A DNA stretch of 55,970 bases from Gnetum montanum. Its lineage: Eukaryota > Streptophyta > Gnetopsida > Gnetales > Gnetaceae. The DNA is taken from contig MNCI01026665.1 of the NCBI GenBank assembly GCA_015680685.1, positions 244,552 through 300,521 on the forward strand. The letters are read 5' to 3'. Of this stretch, positions 32,830 to 45,690 are shown one piece after another; within the stretch, counting starts at the first letter, position 1, and every line of letters starts with the position of its first letter. Below the pieces are notes generated by a model that saw nothing but the letters and a program-made list of their open reading frames with translations, searched no databases and had not been told where the DNA came from. The translations under genes and the position numbers were made by a program.

Positions 32830-34030
32830 CATATATTTTATATTAATTTTACTAATTTCATTTATATTTAAGCCTTTTGATTCTAGAGCATGTCTCCACT
32901 TCTTTATTTAAGCAACAATATTTTCTAGAGTTGTTTTCCCCAACATAATATCATGTACAAATAGTATACACCAAGGAATTTTATCATATATTTCCTTTGT
33001 CAATTCATTCATAAAAATTGCAAGTAAGTATAGGCTAAGCTCCTACCCTTGATGTAGACCTAACATGATTGGAAAATTAAAAGTGATTTCACAAGCTTTT
33101 CTAATTTTAGTGGTAGCTCCTTCATACGTATCTTGAATCACTTTAATATATTTATCAAGACTATTTTTTCTTCACAAGATCCACCAAATAATATTTCTAT
33201 GCACTTTGTAATATGCTTTTTCTGAGTCAATGGAAATCATATGTAGATTTTCTCTATGTTTTTTGAATTTCTCCATCAATTATTGTATTAAGAAAATAGC
33301 CTCTATAGTACATATTCCTAGCATAAATCCAAATAAATTTTTTGATACTATTGTTTCAAGTTTGAGATGCTTATCTATGACTCTCTCCAAAAGCTTCATC
33401 CCTCTAGAGTTTGCACAATTTTGAATATCTCTTTTATTTTTGGAGATGAGAACAACAATGTTTTTTCTCCAATTATTGAGTATTTCTCTATTCATCCAAA
33501 TTTTGTTAAATAATTATGTTATCCATAAAAATTCTGTATCTCCCAATGCTTTCTAAGCTTCTATAGAAATGTTATTTGGTTTAGAAACTTTTCCATTTTT
33601 CATCTTTAATAAAGCTATATTCACCTCAAAGAAGGAAAATTCATTAATCAAACTAAAATTTGATTCTTATTTTTAGACTTCTCTTGAAAATTATTTATTT
33701 AATAATTCTTAAAAATAAATTTTTGACTTATCTATAATTTCATTATCTTTTACCAAATTTGTTTTATCTACCTCCTTAATTAATTTGACATGATCAATGT
33801 TCTTATAAGTTTTGTTTCTAATTTTTTCTAGTTTGTAAATACATTTTTTCCCTTCTTTGTTCCTAATTTCTCATAGAAGTTACCCAATGCTTTGTGTTTG
33901 GTTTTGGATACTACTACTTTGTCTTCTTTTTTGTCATTTTGTATATCAATCTATTTTCTTGGTTTGTTCTTCATTTCCATTCCTTAAAGAAGTTTTTGAA
34001 TAGCATGTTACATTTCATTACTTCTAATAA

Positions 34031-35025
34031 AGGCTCAATATTTACATGGAGGTTTCATATTCTTGAAGATCAAAAGTATCAAGTCTGAAGAAAGCCAAAA
34101 GTGAGAGTGCCAACTTACCACAAGCTAGAACAAGCTAATGTACGTCACAATTAGATTGTGAGAGGGTTGCTAATGGGTTGCAAGATCATGTAGACAATTT
34201 CTTCCTTTTTACAACCTAATCATAACTAGATTGCAAGCTAGAGTTTAGATCTACAAAATACAAAGGACCAAAACCAAACCATGAGGATATTGTAGGTATC
34301 AATTAAGGGCTCTGATGCAAAATAACTAAGCAAAACTAAATTGCAACTTAACTACAAATCACAATAGATAAATTATAAAGAGACATGAAAGCATCCTAAG
34401 GGGACTATGACAAGTAAAGGATCACACTAGATAAAAAACTAGAGATCCAAAAGTAGCACAAGTCACAGCTCAAGGACACTGTGATTGAGGTCTAACTACA
34501 ATCCTAGCATGAGGGCAGTGCAACTAGTTGAAACAAATATTTTAATCCAAACTTTACAGAAGAATCCATGGAAATGGGATTCACTCCTTAAGAATAGAGA
34601 AACATGCTGCAAGAATGTAAGGAAAAGAAAAAGAAGAAGATATGAGATCTTCCCCAAGCACTCAAAATCTTGTAGATAAATATAAGAAAGCAGATATTCT
34701 ATTCAATTCAACTTAGTAATGGAAGATAATTACATTATAAGATATTTACTCTTAGTTATACCTTATTATGGAGGATTTTCCCTCTTTAATCATGCAACAC
34801 ACATGAAGGCCTTTGGTCCCTTCTTGTTCTTTTTAGTAAGTTTCTCATTTCCTAACCTTCTAGAATCCTTTTTTCTTTTGAACAAACATATTTATAACAC
34901 GGATTAAATTAAAGTAAACACAAAAACATGAAAGTAAAGACTACCTTCATGTTCTACCCTCCTCAACATTAAAGTTAAATGGAATAGAGGAGTTGAGGAT
35001 ACACATTCATATTATTTCTAAAACA
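34031..35025 (-). repeat. Probable 3' LTR of Copia element 1
   Basis: The right limit is set by a polypurine tract, AAAGGAGGG on the minus strand (35026-35034), directly followed by TGTTTTAGAAATAATATG, a TG-type LTR start. Copia RNase H sequence ends just upstream. The left limit is approximate because no matching second LTR was found in the window. Confidence 0.55.
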
Positions 35026-38000
35026 CCCTCCTTTAGTATACAATGTGCAAGAATCATGGAGTTGAAACTTTGAGAATCATCCTTGCTTTCTTTTCAATCT
35101 TTGAAATACTAGTGGTCAATCTTTCATGCTTGAAATGGCTTGGTGAGTAGATCATCCAATTGATGTTGGCTTGGTACATCTTTAAGCAAGATGTTATTCT
35201 CCTTTACTTCTTGCTTAATAAATAGTACTTGATGTCAACATGCTTTAAATTCTTGTGAAGGTAATGCTTCTTTTAATGATCTCAATGGATAAAAAGACTT
35301 CAAAGTCTGATTGAGTAAAGAACTTACTAACCTATAAGATGTATTATATGTAATCATTCATTGCTATGAATTCAGCCTAACATGAAGATAGAGCCACTAT
35401 ACTTTCTCCTTACTACTTCAATAGATGGGGTTATCTCCCTAGAAGATGATTGAGTCTTATGTAGAATTCCTCTCTTGAAGATCTCCTTCCAAATAAACAT
35501 CACAAAAAGCATAAAAATTACCATCTCCCTTGACAAACTTTATGATAAATTCCATAGTCTCTTTTACATATTTCAAGACATCCTTAAGGGCACTCATGTG
35601 GTTTAGTCTAGGTTCTTACATGAACCTTGAATGATGGAATGTGAAAATCTCAGTATTAGGCATTGAGTAATAAATAAACCTTAAAGAACCTATCTTGCAT
35701 CTATAAAAAGAAGCATCACCTAAGGAGCTTTCATCATTGACTTGAAATTTTAGTTTTTGATGGAGTAGTATGGTGGCTATTCTTGCATCTTTTAGGTCAT
35801 ATTTTTCAATGATTATTTCAAGATATTTAGTTTGATCCATCTTCAATGCATCCTTTTCTTGCTCTACTTGGATTCCTAGGAAATACCTTAGTACTTCTAG
35901 ATCCATCATCTTAAATTCTTCTTTTATGTCTTTCCTAAAGTTTGAAATTAATTTTCCAAAGCTTGATAAGAAAACCAAATCATTAACATAAAAGGATATC
36001 AAAAGTACATCAATGCTTAAATGCTTGAAGTAGAGAGTAGGATCAAACATACAACTTTTGTAGTCAATTTTGAGAAGGAAATCATTGATTCTATGGAACC
36101 AAGCCCTTGGAACATGCTTGAGTCCATAGAGATCCTTGTTGAGCTTGCAAACTTTTTTCTTCTTAGCCTTGAATTTCAAATCCTTTTGATTGGAGGATAA
36201 AAACTTCTTCTTCTAGCACACCATTAAGGAAGGTTTAGTTAACATCCATTTAATATGTTTTAACCTTTATATGAGCTACAATAGAGATCATTAATTTTAT
36301 GGTTTCAAATCTTGCAATAGGGGTAAATATTTCTTCATAATCAATGTGTTTCTTTTACTTGAAGCCTCTCTACTAATCATTACTTGTGAGTGGAGATTGA
36401 AGATGTTGTTATTTTTATTAAACTTTATTTTGAATACCCACTTGGTATTTATTACCTTCTTTTCCTTTGGTTTATTGACTAAGGACCATGTTTTATTTTT
36501 CATTATTCAAGCATAATCCTTTTTCATTATATCATTACATACTTTAATTTTGAAAGCCTCTTTCATACTTGATGGTTCATGAATTGGGATTGAGTATGTG
36601 ATAATATTTGTAGCCTAATGTGTGCTTTCATTGTAGCAATTTTATTTTCCATGTTATTATAATAATCATGTAGCGTGTATGTGAATCCATGCCTTTATGT
36701 CTCCATATAATGTATCACTTGACATAATTTTTTATTTTAAATATGAAAGGGAAGAAGAATTTAAATGTGGATTCTCTAATGGTACATATCATGCATCTCA
36801 CCCTTGAAACCAGCCAAGGCCTCATGTGGCCAATGCCTTTGTATTAGGATCACATGAATAACATAGGTGGCACATCCTCATGATTTGGGACCATTAGTCC
36901 TTCCTCCTTGTGATTTAGTAGGTAATTATATGGAACATTCATAGCCATGTTTAGAGTTGACTATGATCTAAGGGCCTACTTACACTTCTATTTGTTCCAT
37001 GTATGAAATGTTTTCAAACTTAAGGCATTTCAAGAAAAACTCTATTAATGTAAGATTAAATTTTGAGGCAATAGAAGCAGAGAACTATTTACCTCCATAT
37101 CATTCTCTCATTATCTCATTTTGGTTGTTTCATCTACATCAATTGCATTCCATTATCTCAATATTTCATCAATTTCAACCTTGCTTCAATTTCTTATGAT
37201 TTGCATTATTGATAAGAAAGAAGAAGAATATCTTTTTGGAGATCAATCTTCATTATGACACTTTGTATGTTTCTTGTGGTTGTAAGTTTGAGAAGAGTTC
37301 CAAGTTGAAGGAGGAGTTTCTTGAAGCCATATAAGCGAATCTAAAACAAGTTTTATTGAAAACTTATTTCAGCTTAAGAAGTGGTATTAAGACCTTTAAA
37401 GCTTAGCCATTTTGGGCTTTTTTCATTATTATTAACTTGCCATCTTCATCCTCAATCCATGCAACATTGTTGTATATTTTTTTTGACATCATTCTAGGGT
37501 AGATTTTAGCATCTCTGTGAAACCACAAGTTTTTCATGACTTGTTATTTGCTCAAAGAGATACCACAACATCATGAAAAGTCATGGTGTTATTTGGAAAA
37601 AAGGCCCTTCTTTTAGCATACCATAAATTCACCACCATTTATGGTATAACAACACAAGCCACCAAAATTTAGGATCTTGATAGAAATTTGGAAAAGGTAA
37701 AATGAAGAAAGTCATCAACTTCTATTATAAGCATGAACTATGGTCAGGCCACCACAACCACACCCATTCCTCATGGTCAATATTTTATGAGTGCTCCACA
37801 ACCCATGAGTTCATGTCCTTAGCTATAGGACACATTGCAACTTAACCATGACTTTTGGTATTCAACCATGAGCTCACCATGACTCAAGATCTACAGTATC
37901 ATGAGTGAGCCACCACTCATGATCCTAATCATGGTTAATTTGAAGGTAATTTTTAAAGCCAAGCTAGAAGTTTCAGAAAGCAATAAAAGATTCTATCTCA

Positions 38001-38470
38001 TTGCCACCTTTAATAGTATGCAAAATTTAATTTATGTTGGCTTCTTATGTATCTTCTTTTGAAGTTAGTGTCAAGGATTTTAGATGATGGGTGGTCCTTT
38101 TTCACTCATGGCCTAGGCTCATAAGCCTAATCCTTCTTCTTCTCATATTCTTATTCATGGCTGTAGAATGAGTCAAACCCTAAGGTTTGCTCATCAAAGG
38201 TTACACTTCTTAACACATGTCACTTTTGCTCAAGCAAATCAAAGCATTTGTATGCACTTGTCTTGGAATCATATCCAAGAAAGACTTACCTTCTACATCT
38301 ATTATCTAACTATTCCATAAGAGCATATATGATTTTTACATAACATACACATCCAATGACTTTGAGATGTGAGAGGTTTTGCACCTTATCATACAAAAAT
38401 TCATATGGTGTCTTCTCACCTATGTGAGATGTGATAATCCTATTAAGAATATAAGTATGAAGTTCATTGT
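35026..38470 (-). pseudogene. Copia element 1 pol (integrase end, RT, RNase H end), decayed
   Basis: Minus-strand order: NNELHTYILNRI, EKTPYEFLYDK, NLSHLKVIGCVCYVK, LGYDSKTSAYKCFD and TFDEQT (integrase C-terminal part, 38460-38180). Then HEPSSMKEAFK, MKNKTWSLVNKPKEKKVINT and KWVFKIKF (RT start, ~36600-36410). Then KVCKLNKDLYGLKHVPRAWF, FDPTLYFKH, FYVNDLVFL (YVDD motif as YVND), VLRYFLGIQVEQEK, YLEIIIEKYDLKDARIATIL (36160-35720), and a broken RNase H/ADIFTKPL tail near 35200. A block of unrelated sequence (36620-37990) separates integrase and RT. The integrase is cut at 38470 by Gypsy element 1. Confidence 0.85.
36620..37990. other. Unassigned sequence inside Copia 1, with ACCA/TGGT repeat cluster
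   Basis: It sits between Copia integrase and RT. From ~37530 to ~37960 it holds words like ACCACAAGTTTTTCATGACTTG, ACCATAAATTCACCACCATTTATGGT, AACCATGACTTTTGGT, ACCATGAGCTCACCATGACTC and GCCACCACTCATGATC. These are similar to the cluster at 21830-22280. It may be an inserted LTR fragment. Confidence 0.4.
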
Positions 38471-39292
38471 TGATGAGTGGCGAGGTACCCCTACACTCAA
38501 CCATACGAATACGAGTGTTTCATGCACAATTTGGTCGAACTCCAAGGACTAAGTTCTTACACACCTTAATGGAACACTCAGGGTTAATCAATCATTGTCT
38601 TCCCAAACTTATTCATATTTTCACAGTTGTATGGTTAAGTAAGCTTGAGGTATATGATTTTTATAGCTTTTATATTTTTTATATCTTCTGCTAATAAAGG
38701 AGAGGGAGAGAGAACTAAGTGGCTAACTTACATTAACTATTTGTTAACTAGTTTCTAAATGTTCCTAACACTAGTATCTGTTCCCACTTGCCGTACACAT
38801 CTTAAACCAGTGCAACACTACTGGGATTACCAAATGCTAATCATTACTGGGTTACCAAGCACTACACGTATGCTCGAAGTGGTCGTACTGAGTGTATTTA
38901 ACTAAGGGGGTTGAAGGTTAAGAGAGATATTAATTAACTAGGAAAGCATTAAACAATAATTAATTACTAATTAGCTTAATCTTTATATTGCAAGGTTTAT
39001 CATAAAGTTCGTCTTTATTGCAGTACACAAAATTGTGCTTAGGTACAAATTGCTCGAATAAAGATCCATTCACTCTATGACTCCTACTGCGAGAACACAG
39101 AAATAATTCTAACTTTGGAATAACAAAACTGCAAGAGTTTGGCTAAGGGTCTAAGTCTAATTGCCTTGGAACCAAGGGCGCCACCTCTTATTTATAGAAG
39201 ACGAGGTAGGACACGATATCGCATATGCGATATTGCATGGTGGATGTGATATTGCGTATGCGATATCATGTACATGATATCGCGGCTCATCA
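38471..39292 (-). repeat. Gypsy element 1, 3' LTR
   Basis: It pairs with 45711-46518. It contains TATA-like CTATAAATAAGAGG (minus, ~39187-39200), and next to it CGATATCGCATATGCGATAT-type palindromes (39214-39285). Confidence 0.92.
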
Positions 39293-41200
39293 TACCTCCA
39301 TGACTGAATGAAAACTTGTCCTCAAGTTCCTTACTAAATATTAGGAAGGTATGGGATTATTGACTTGAATGACAACTAATGGTGAATGGGATGACATGTG
39401 AACGGATCAACATTACAATACATGACAATATTAGTGTTCATGACTAAAGAGTGAACACTATACAAAATTGACATCCAACCTTATTTGGCAGTAGAGAGAG
39501 AAGAGAGAGAGAGAGAGAGAAAAGGAGAAGACGTGTTGCTACTGATGCCAAGATTGCACCTTCCGTTGTCCATCCATAGTTGCACCATCAATCTTGTTGC
39601 TTGCACAACCGTTCCAGTACCAGTCCATCTTGAGTGTTTCCTCTAGGTCTAGTCCATTGCTGTATGATTGCCATCAATACACACAAACATAGTCACATAT
39701 GAGAAAGGATAAGTAAATCACAATAAAATTGATACCTTGCCTTGGTGTAAGGTCCATTGGCTGAGTTGTGATATGGACAATACGGATTCCAGAGACATAA
39801 CACTGGTGACTACCCAAGGTGTAGGGGTTAGGAAAAATTGAAACAATTGGACTAGGGCCCCCATGACTAAGAGTGATCCTCTGGTAGCGATAGAATGGAA
39901 AAAATAAGGAATAAGAAAGATGGAGAAAAAGAAAAAATGGTAACAAGGTGGGAATGAAACAAAAAAAATTGCAAAAATGTTTAAGGGAAAGAAGTTAACT
40001 GATGCACCAAATAGGAATGTTAGTGGATCCTCCCCAAAGCAGGCTCATGCCCTTTATGCCCTGACAAACCCACATTCAAAGAGTCTGTAAGCTCTGGAAA
40101 TGTCATTTGGAAGCAAGAGTTAAAGTCTTAACCACAAGAATTCACCAAAGAGAAAACAATGCATCAACCAAAATATAGACTACTGATACAACCAGAAATG
40201 AGGTGGAAAATGAAGAAAGAATGATGGGGAGAAGAGAATGAAATGGAGTCCCAAGAACAAGGTGGTGTACAACCCCTTGTGTATTCATGGTTAATGTAAT
40301 TGAGTAGATCTCATTCCAAATCTAGCCTCAAACAATCCACATCCAGTAACTTCGCATTAATACACTTGGCCAATCCATCCACTTGAAGTAACAAGAATGC
40401 TTCTGCCAAAGAGTCAACACCATTCCAAGGAAGATGAGAAAGGGAAAAGTGGGAAGTGAGAGAGGGCCTTAGTTAGAGTGAACATGTTTGTTTAGTTCCA
40501 TAACCAGTGCTTGTAGCCCAGATGATTATTTTGTCTAAGGGGCGTGCTTTGAATTCTTACTATTTTTTTTTTGTTTTTTTTTTTGCATGAGAACCACATC
40601 ATGAAAAGACTTATTTTTATTGGCTCAGCTTCTCAATAATGGAACAATGTTAGAATGGTAAGGAAAACTCAAGAAGAAAATATTCCATCACCCAAGAGAA
40701 TAGCCAACACAAATGCATCAAATCCCCTTAAAGTCACACCCTTTTCCATCCTTAAGTCCTTCTTTGGTTTGAGAAATGCCCGGTCACCAATTCGTTAATA
40801 ATTTTATTATTAGAGAAAGGGACTGCACAGTTCCAAGCCAAGAGAGACCATAGAAATTCATGGATGCATGGATGAAGTGGACTCATTGCTTGTTATATCA
40901 AAAGAACCATATCTTAGTATCAACATCATAACTCAAAGGTAAAAACCAAACATTAGCAATCAATAGAATACAGTTCATACCACCATCAGGAGCACTTATT
41001 AGGTGATGAATCTAACAAAAAAAAAACAACAAACAAAGACAAAAACAAAAACTAGAACAAGAACAAAAACAAAACAAAGCAACAGAAAAGAAACAAAAAA
41101 CAAACAGTCACACAAAGAAATGAGAAAGTATAAACGATGTTGTAAAATAAAAATAAGAAAAATTAAAGAATTTTGTAAAAAAAAATTACGTAAAACAAAA
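39293..41200 (-). other. Non-coding 3' internal region of Gypsy element 1
   Basis: It is homologous to 26966-29000. It contains a (GA)n run (39492-39521) and a long purine tract of (CAAAAA)-like units (41010-41200), whose translation is a meaningless Lys/Thr-rich frame. No RNase H, integrase or env-like domain was found on either strand. Confidence 0.65.
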
Positions 41201-41202
41201 AC

Positions 41203-42330
41203 TTAAAAAAGAACTGAGGGCCTCAAATGGTTAGCAAAGGTGTACATCTCCCCCATGACTAAGTCGGAAGGAGGAGATCCAAAATAGTGAGTAGGGTCAT
41301 CCCCTATCAGAGGTATTATGTGCACTGGCCATTTTATATAGTAGCCATTGTGTCCAAGGAATGACCAAATGTCTTTGACAATTTTCGGTTGATGGGTGAT
41401 TTCTTGGATGATCCTAATTTTATCTGGGTCTACCTCTATTTCTGCATGTGAAACCTTATGCCCAAGTACTATGCCTTCTTGGACCATTAAATGGATTTTT
41501 GGCCAGTTGAGCCTTAAATTGGTTTCTACGCATATTTTGAAGACTTGCTCTAATCGGTCCAAGGCTTGATCAAAACTTGTTCCATAGGTGGAGAAGTCAT
41601 CCATAAAGACTTCCACTCTGTTTCTTATCTGCTGTTGGAATATGCTTAGAACTAGGCATTGAAACATGGCAAGAGAATTACATAAGCCAAATGACATTTG
41701 TTTATACACAAACATTCCTCAAGAACTGGTGAACGTTGTCTTGGCTTGGTCTTATGGGGCTATCCGTATTTGGTTGTATCCACTATAGCCATCCAGAAAA
41801 CTGTAATACTGATGCCCTACTATGGTGTCTAATACTTGGTCAACGAATGACAATGGAAAGTGATCCTTAAATGTTGACATGTTCAGCAACCTAAAATCTA
41901 TGCACACCCTCCATTTACCTCCCTTTTTAGGCACGATCACCAGGGGGCTAACCCATTCACTATCAACAATGGGGTATATGAACCTAGCCTTAAGAAGTTG
42001 TTCTATTTCTTCTTTTATTACTTGCTTCAATTTTGGGTTTAATTGCCTTTGTGGTTATTTTCGAGGTTTCATGGAGGGGTTAGTGTAAATCCTATTCTAG
42101 TATATCCTAGGATCTATTCCAGTTAATTTGGGATATGACTAGGCAAAGGCTTTTGACCTTCAGTAGTCTTCCTTTCTGTTTGGAAACAAGTCTTGCATTG
42201 ATGATTACCGATTTGCCATTTTCAAGAATCATATATTCCTGAGCGATGGGCAATGGTTTCAATTCTAGGGGCTCTTGTTTAAATTTTTTAGGAATTTCCA
42301 ACTTCCCCCAATTGATGTTTTTAAGGTTAA
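41203..42330 (-). pseudogene. Gypsy element 1 reverse transcriptase
   Basis: Minus strand: PLELKPLPIAQEYMILENGK (pre-RT linker), then KQVIKEEIEQLLKARFIYPI, SEWVSPLVIVPKKGGKWRVC, IDFRLLN, DHFPLSFVDQVLD, FLDGYSGYNQIRIAP, two in-frame stops, FVYKQMSFGLCNSLAMFQC, VEVFMDDFSTYGTSFD (catalytic FMDD intact), ETNLRLNWPKIHLMVQEGIV, LGHKVSHAEIEVDPDKI, SFLGHNGYY. This order and the wording (FLDGYSGYNQI, MVQEGIVLGHK) are typical of the Athila/Tat branch. Immediately after FLGHNGYY the frame jumps to a short tail (DLVMGEMYTFANHLRPSVLF), so the connection domain, RNase H and integrase are deleted. Confidence 0.88.
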
Positions 42331-42439
42331 GGCTTGGAAGTTGGCAGCAGACTTGCTCTAGTGCGTCTATGCTTTCGATGTAAGTGCAAGTTATTCCCTC
42401 AATCAGTTACATACACATTAGTGAGTTGCTCTTGATCAG

Positions 42440-43000
42440 CTATCAGCCACTAGGTATCTTCTTGTTGTGTGGCTATTGCATACAGGCACTTTTGTATGTT
42501 AATGTTTTGTGCACATCGGTTGCATGCAGGAAATGCTAAACTTTGCACAACCCATGATCTCTGCACGTAATTGCACCCTGTATCACTGTATGCGATGCAT
42601 GGAACCTTCTTCTTCTCAATCTTTCCAAACATGTTCTCCTTAGATATTTCTAGGGAAAGATCGTGGATTCCTAGGCGTGCATCCATAGTACTTAGCCATG
42701 CCCTTCCTATTATTGGGAAGTCCCCTTTACCGTTATTCACTTGTATCACTAGGAAATCAACTGGGTACGACCACCCACACATAGTGGTGATGATGTCCTC
42801 CACTAGTTCCAAGGGAGCAATGATGGACTGGTTGGCCAGCTCTAGGTGAATATTGCTCTTCTTTAATGGATGTAGGTTCTAGGCTTTGTACATTTCTTGC
42901 GATATTAAGTTGACTCCAAAACCTGAATCCAGAAGAGCTTTGCATGGCTCATTCCTAGTAATTTGGAGATAGATTAGAGGGTTTCCAGGATCAGAGAATT
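42440..43000 (-). pseudogene. Gypsy element 1 aspartic protease
   Basis: Minus strand: NPLIYLQI, CKALLDSGFGVNLISQEMYK (active-site DSG around 42926), then MELVEDIITTMCGWSYPVDF, LVIQVNNGKGDFPIIGRAWL (the 'PIxxGRxFL' block) and STMDARLGIHD. This is the retropepsin fold order. A stop separates the two halves. It would process Gag-Pol. Element 2 lacks the whole domain. Confidence 0.8.
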
Positions 43001-43229
43001 TCCTAGGAAGGTGGCCAACCTTGATCCAGTCAATAATAGCATGTGTTAACATAACCGTATGCATTGAGCTTAGTGTTTGGTTCGAAGGGAGCTTTGAAGC
43101 CTTATTTGATGGGGAGGTGTTCAGAGGTTCAACTGCTTGTGGTTGTAAGGGCTTGGTTGGACTATTGGTTCTGAAGAAAGGCCTTTTCTTCATACAATTG
43201 TTAGAACCAACAGCGGGTTGAGGATTCAT

Positions 43230-45620
43230 AGCCCTTGCGGCATTGCATTATTTTGGTTAAGTAGGGAGTTCCCCTTGCATTGCTGGAGCAGGTGGTAATG
43301 GAGCTATCGGTGTGAGAGTTGCGGATGGATTTGAAGGATGGTATATTTATGGGTTATCTTCCCTAGGAGAAGGAGTTCTATAATGCTCATGGGCTTGGTA
43401 GTGATGTTGTGATGTAACGTGACTAACAGAGTCACGTGGAGAGATTGGATGCTACACATAGTAGCCATATGGGTCAGGTTGACAGTAGGAGTATTGTTGC
43501 CTTGGTGGTGGCATCCCCCATGACTGTGGGTATTACCACTATTGATGTTGCTCAATGTATTGTGGTGGAGTTCCACTTGGATAATATGTTGAAGGTTTGT
43601 GGAACTGCCTTGGGTTACCTTGGGGATAAGGTAACCATTGGGGTGCTTGCCATTTATTTAGTCATGGGTTGAGTGCATACACCCCAGACTCTTGTACATG
43701 TGAGATCATTGGGAAACATCCCTTAGGATGGTCGTATTGGCATATCTCGCATCCACCATCATTTTCTGTGTCTGAATCCACAACCTCTTCTATGATGGTC
43801 ATTTTGCCCTTACCCTTGTTACGTGCATTTTCCACTTCTCTCTTTTTCCTTTTATCTCAGTCATTACCTCACTCCCTAGACTTCTCTACAATTTTAAGAA
43901 CAGTTTTAAACCTACTATCCAGGGAGTCCCACATTTGGTCTACCTTTGCCAATATTTCTATTGTTAACTTTTGGAGAGGCAAAGTCTTCCTATTCACCAT
44001 CTCTTTGAGTGGTGACTCTTCTTCCTCACAAAATCTCACTCCTCTTTTTTGGAGGGAATGATCTCGATCGTATTCTTCTGCACTTTCTCTCTTTCATAGC
44101 TCACCTTCTTCTTTGGCTACTTGCTCTAGCAATCTATGAATTTTATGAGACCTAAGCTCCGATAACCTTCCTTGGGCATACGTCCCAAGGATTCTTCTAG
44201 TTTCATGCCTAAGTCCATCCATGTGATGTCGTAGTTGATCCCGCTGCTAATAACGATGTAACAATGTATAATAGCAGTCCATGGTAGCATCCAAGGGTTC
44301 ATGATTGTCTTGCTTCCATCCTTGGATTTACTTCCGCAGGTTAGACACTCGGGAGTACATTTAGTACTTATCATTGAACAGTTCTGACATTGTACTCCAC
44401 CTTCGAATGGATTCTGGTTCTAAGGACCAGTACCAGCTTTTAGCTTCTTTCACTAGTGTCCTTGGGAACAACTTCAGTTTTTGCCATTTTTTTTCTATGT
44501 TTTGCAAGGCACATGCATCATGGAATGCTTGTAAATGACTTTTAGGATCAACATTATATCCCCCTTCAAATCATGGGATGTTATTCACGTCTAACCTCTT
44601 GATCCTACTATCCTTTTGGTGCCTTGTTGCAACTCTTACAGCCTCTGTTATATCTAGCATACTTCTAGTTGCGAGTAGGGGTTCTTCGTGATCATCTCAT
44701 TCATAGCGTCTATGGTTTCTATGTGATTCCCTACTCTCCCTTCTTTTATGCCTTGATTCCTTAGAGTGCCCTTGTTCTCGTTCTCGACTATCTCATTGAT
44801 GTCTTTCACTTCATTTTCCTTTATCCTCTTGATTGGTTTCCCTATGACTACATCTGGACACTAAAGGAGAGGGTGAAGGTGACGATGAAGGTGAAGAAGA
44901 AGGAGAACCATCACCATGATGGTGTTTTCTACCTTCTCTTCGGTGGTCTCAGCCTCGATCATGATCACGATCAAAACATCCATCCTTATCGTGTGTTCGT
45001 GTTCCCTCATTGAACACTTCGTGTTCATGGGTATCAGAACCAGGGTTGTGAAGAGTGGAGTGAAGGTTCTGATACATCACCTCCTGACCAATGTTAGGAG
45101 GAGGAACATCATTTTGTGGGGAACCTGTTGAAGTAGGTTCACCATTCTCAATTTTGCTCAAAATGTGCAGAGCGTCATGGGGCCATTTACCCTTCACGGA
45201 TGTATGGTATCTCTCCTGTCGGAAGTCCCTTTGATGTTGCACTTCTGTGGGATGATAGTCCCTTGAGTCATGATCACATGCAACATATTCTACATATAAA
45301 AGTGGCATGCCTATTCGTGTGAGAGCATGAAGAAGCATGTTGGGAACTAATCGGTTTGAAGGCAACACTATGTTACCCTCCAAGTCTCTCCAACGCAGTT
45401 GTTCGTCTTGGTGGAGAATAAATGTGAAATCGGGTACATACTCATTAGGATGAGTATACACCACACGAAACTATTCAGGAATTTGCGGATCCTGGTTACG
45501 TGTATTATGCCACCGGCTACCTCTAGTCTTAGGCGGTGAAGTGCTCTTATGCGAAGAAGAAGATATCTTATCTTGTTCGGTGTGCAATGTATTGTTGTCT
45601 TGTCTTTCTTCAATTAACCC
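43230..45620 (-). pseudogene. Gypsy element 1 gag
   Basis: Minus strand: a long leader protein (NIVLPSNRLVPNMLLHALTR, WPHDALHILSKIENGEPTST), a Ser/Arg/Asp/His-rich region (~44950-44700), then RLDVNNIP, QAFHDACALQNIEKKWQKLK, LFPRTLVKEAKSWYWSLEPE, SIRRWSTMSELFNDKY (retrotransposon gag core, ~44560-44350). C-terminally there is a knuckle-like CEICQYDHPKGC (~43760) and a Gln/Tyr/Pro-rich tail. The core and knuckle match element 2 gag. Many in-frame TAG/TGA/TAA stops are present. The start codon was not fixed. Confidence 0.75.
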
Positions 45621-45690
45621 TAAGGGTTTGTTCTGACGTTCCAACGATATGAATGATTTCCTATGTTCTACACAGCACACAAACAACTTA

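Larger units (their letters stand above)
25536..34030 (-). mobile_element. RTE LINE (-), split by a Gypsy element
   Basis: The two flanks of the Gypsy at 26126-32829 form one minus-strand RTE ORF. From the right come KHKALGNFYEKLGTKKGKK, ILNNWRKNIVVLISKNKRDI, QNCANSRGMKLLERVIDKHL, SKNLFGFMLGICTIEAIFLI, ELTKEIYDKIPWCILFVHDI (FADD motif as F-V-H-D) and ALESKGLNI. Left of the insertion: ASVLCDKIISIKIKEKFYRT, VAKMRILRWKLNIIKRDKL and RHVQRR. The 3' end near 25540 reads (minus) TTTGGGACAAGGCTAGAATGATGATGA. Together these span most of the RTE RT domain. It is decayed by stops and frameshifts; the 5' limit near 34030 is approximate. Confidence 0.85.

Noticed and set aside
39674-39946. Env-like ORF in the 3' region of Gypsy element 1
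   Set aside because: The 90-codon minus frame lacks a signal peptide/TM arrangement that could be trusted, and the equivalent region in element 2 is not open.
41003-41206. 67-codon Lys/Thr/Arg-rich open frame
   Set aside because: It is the translation of a simple purine-rich tract in the non-coding part of Gypsy element 1.
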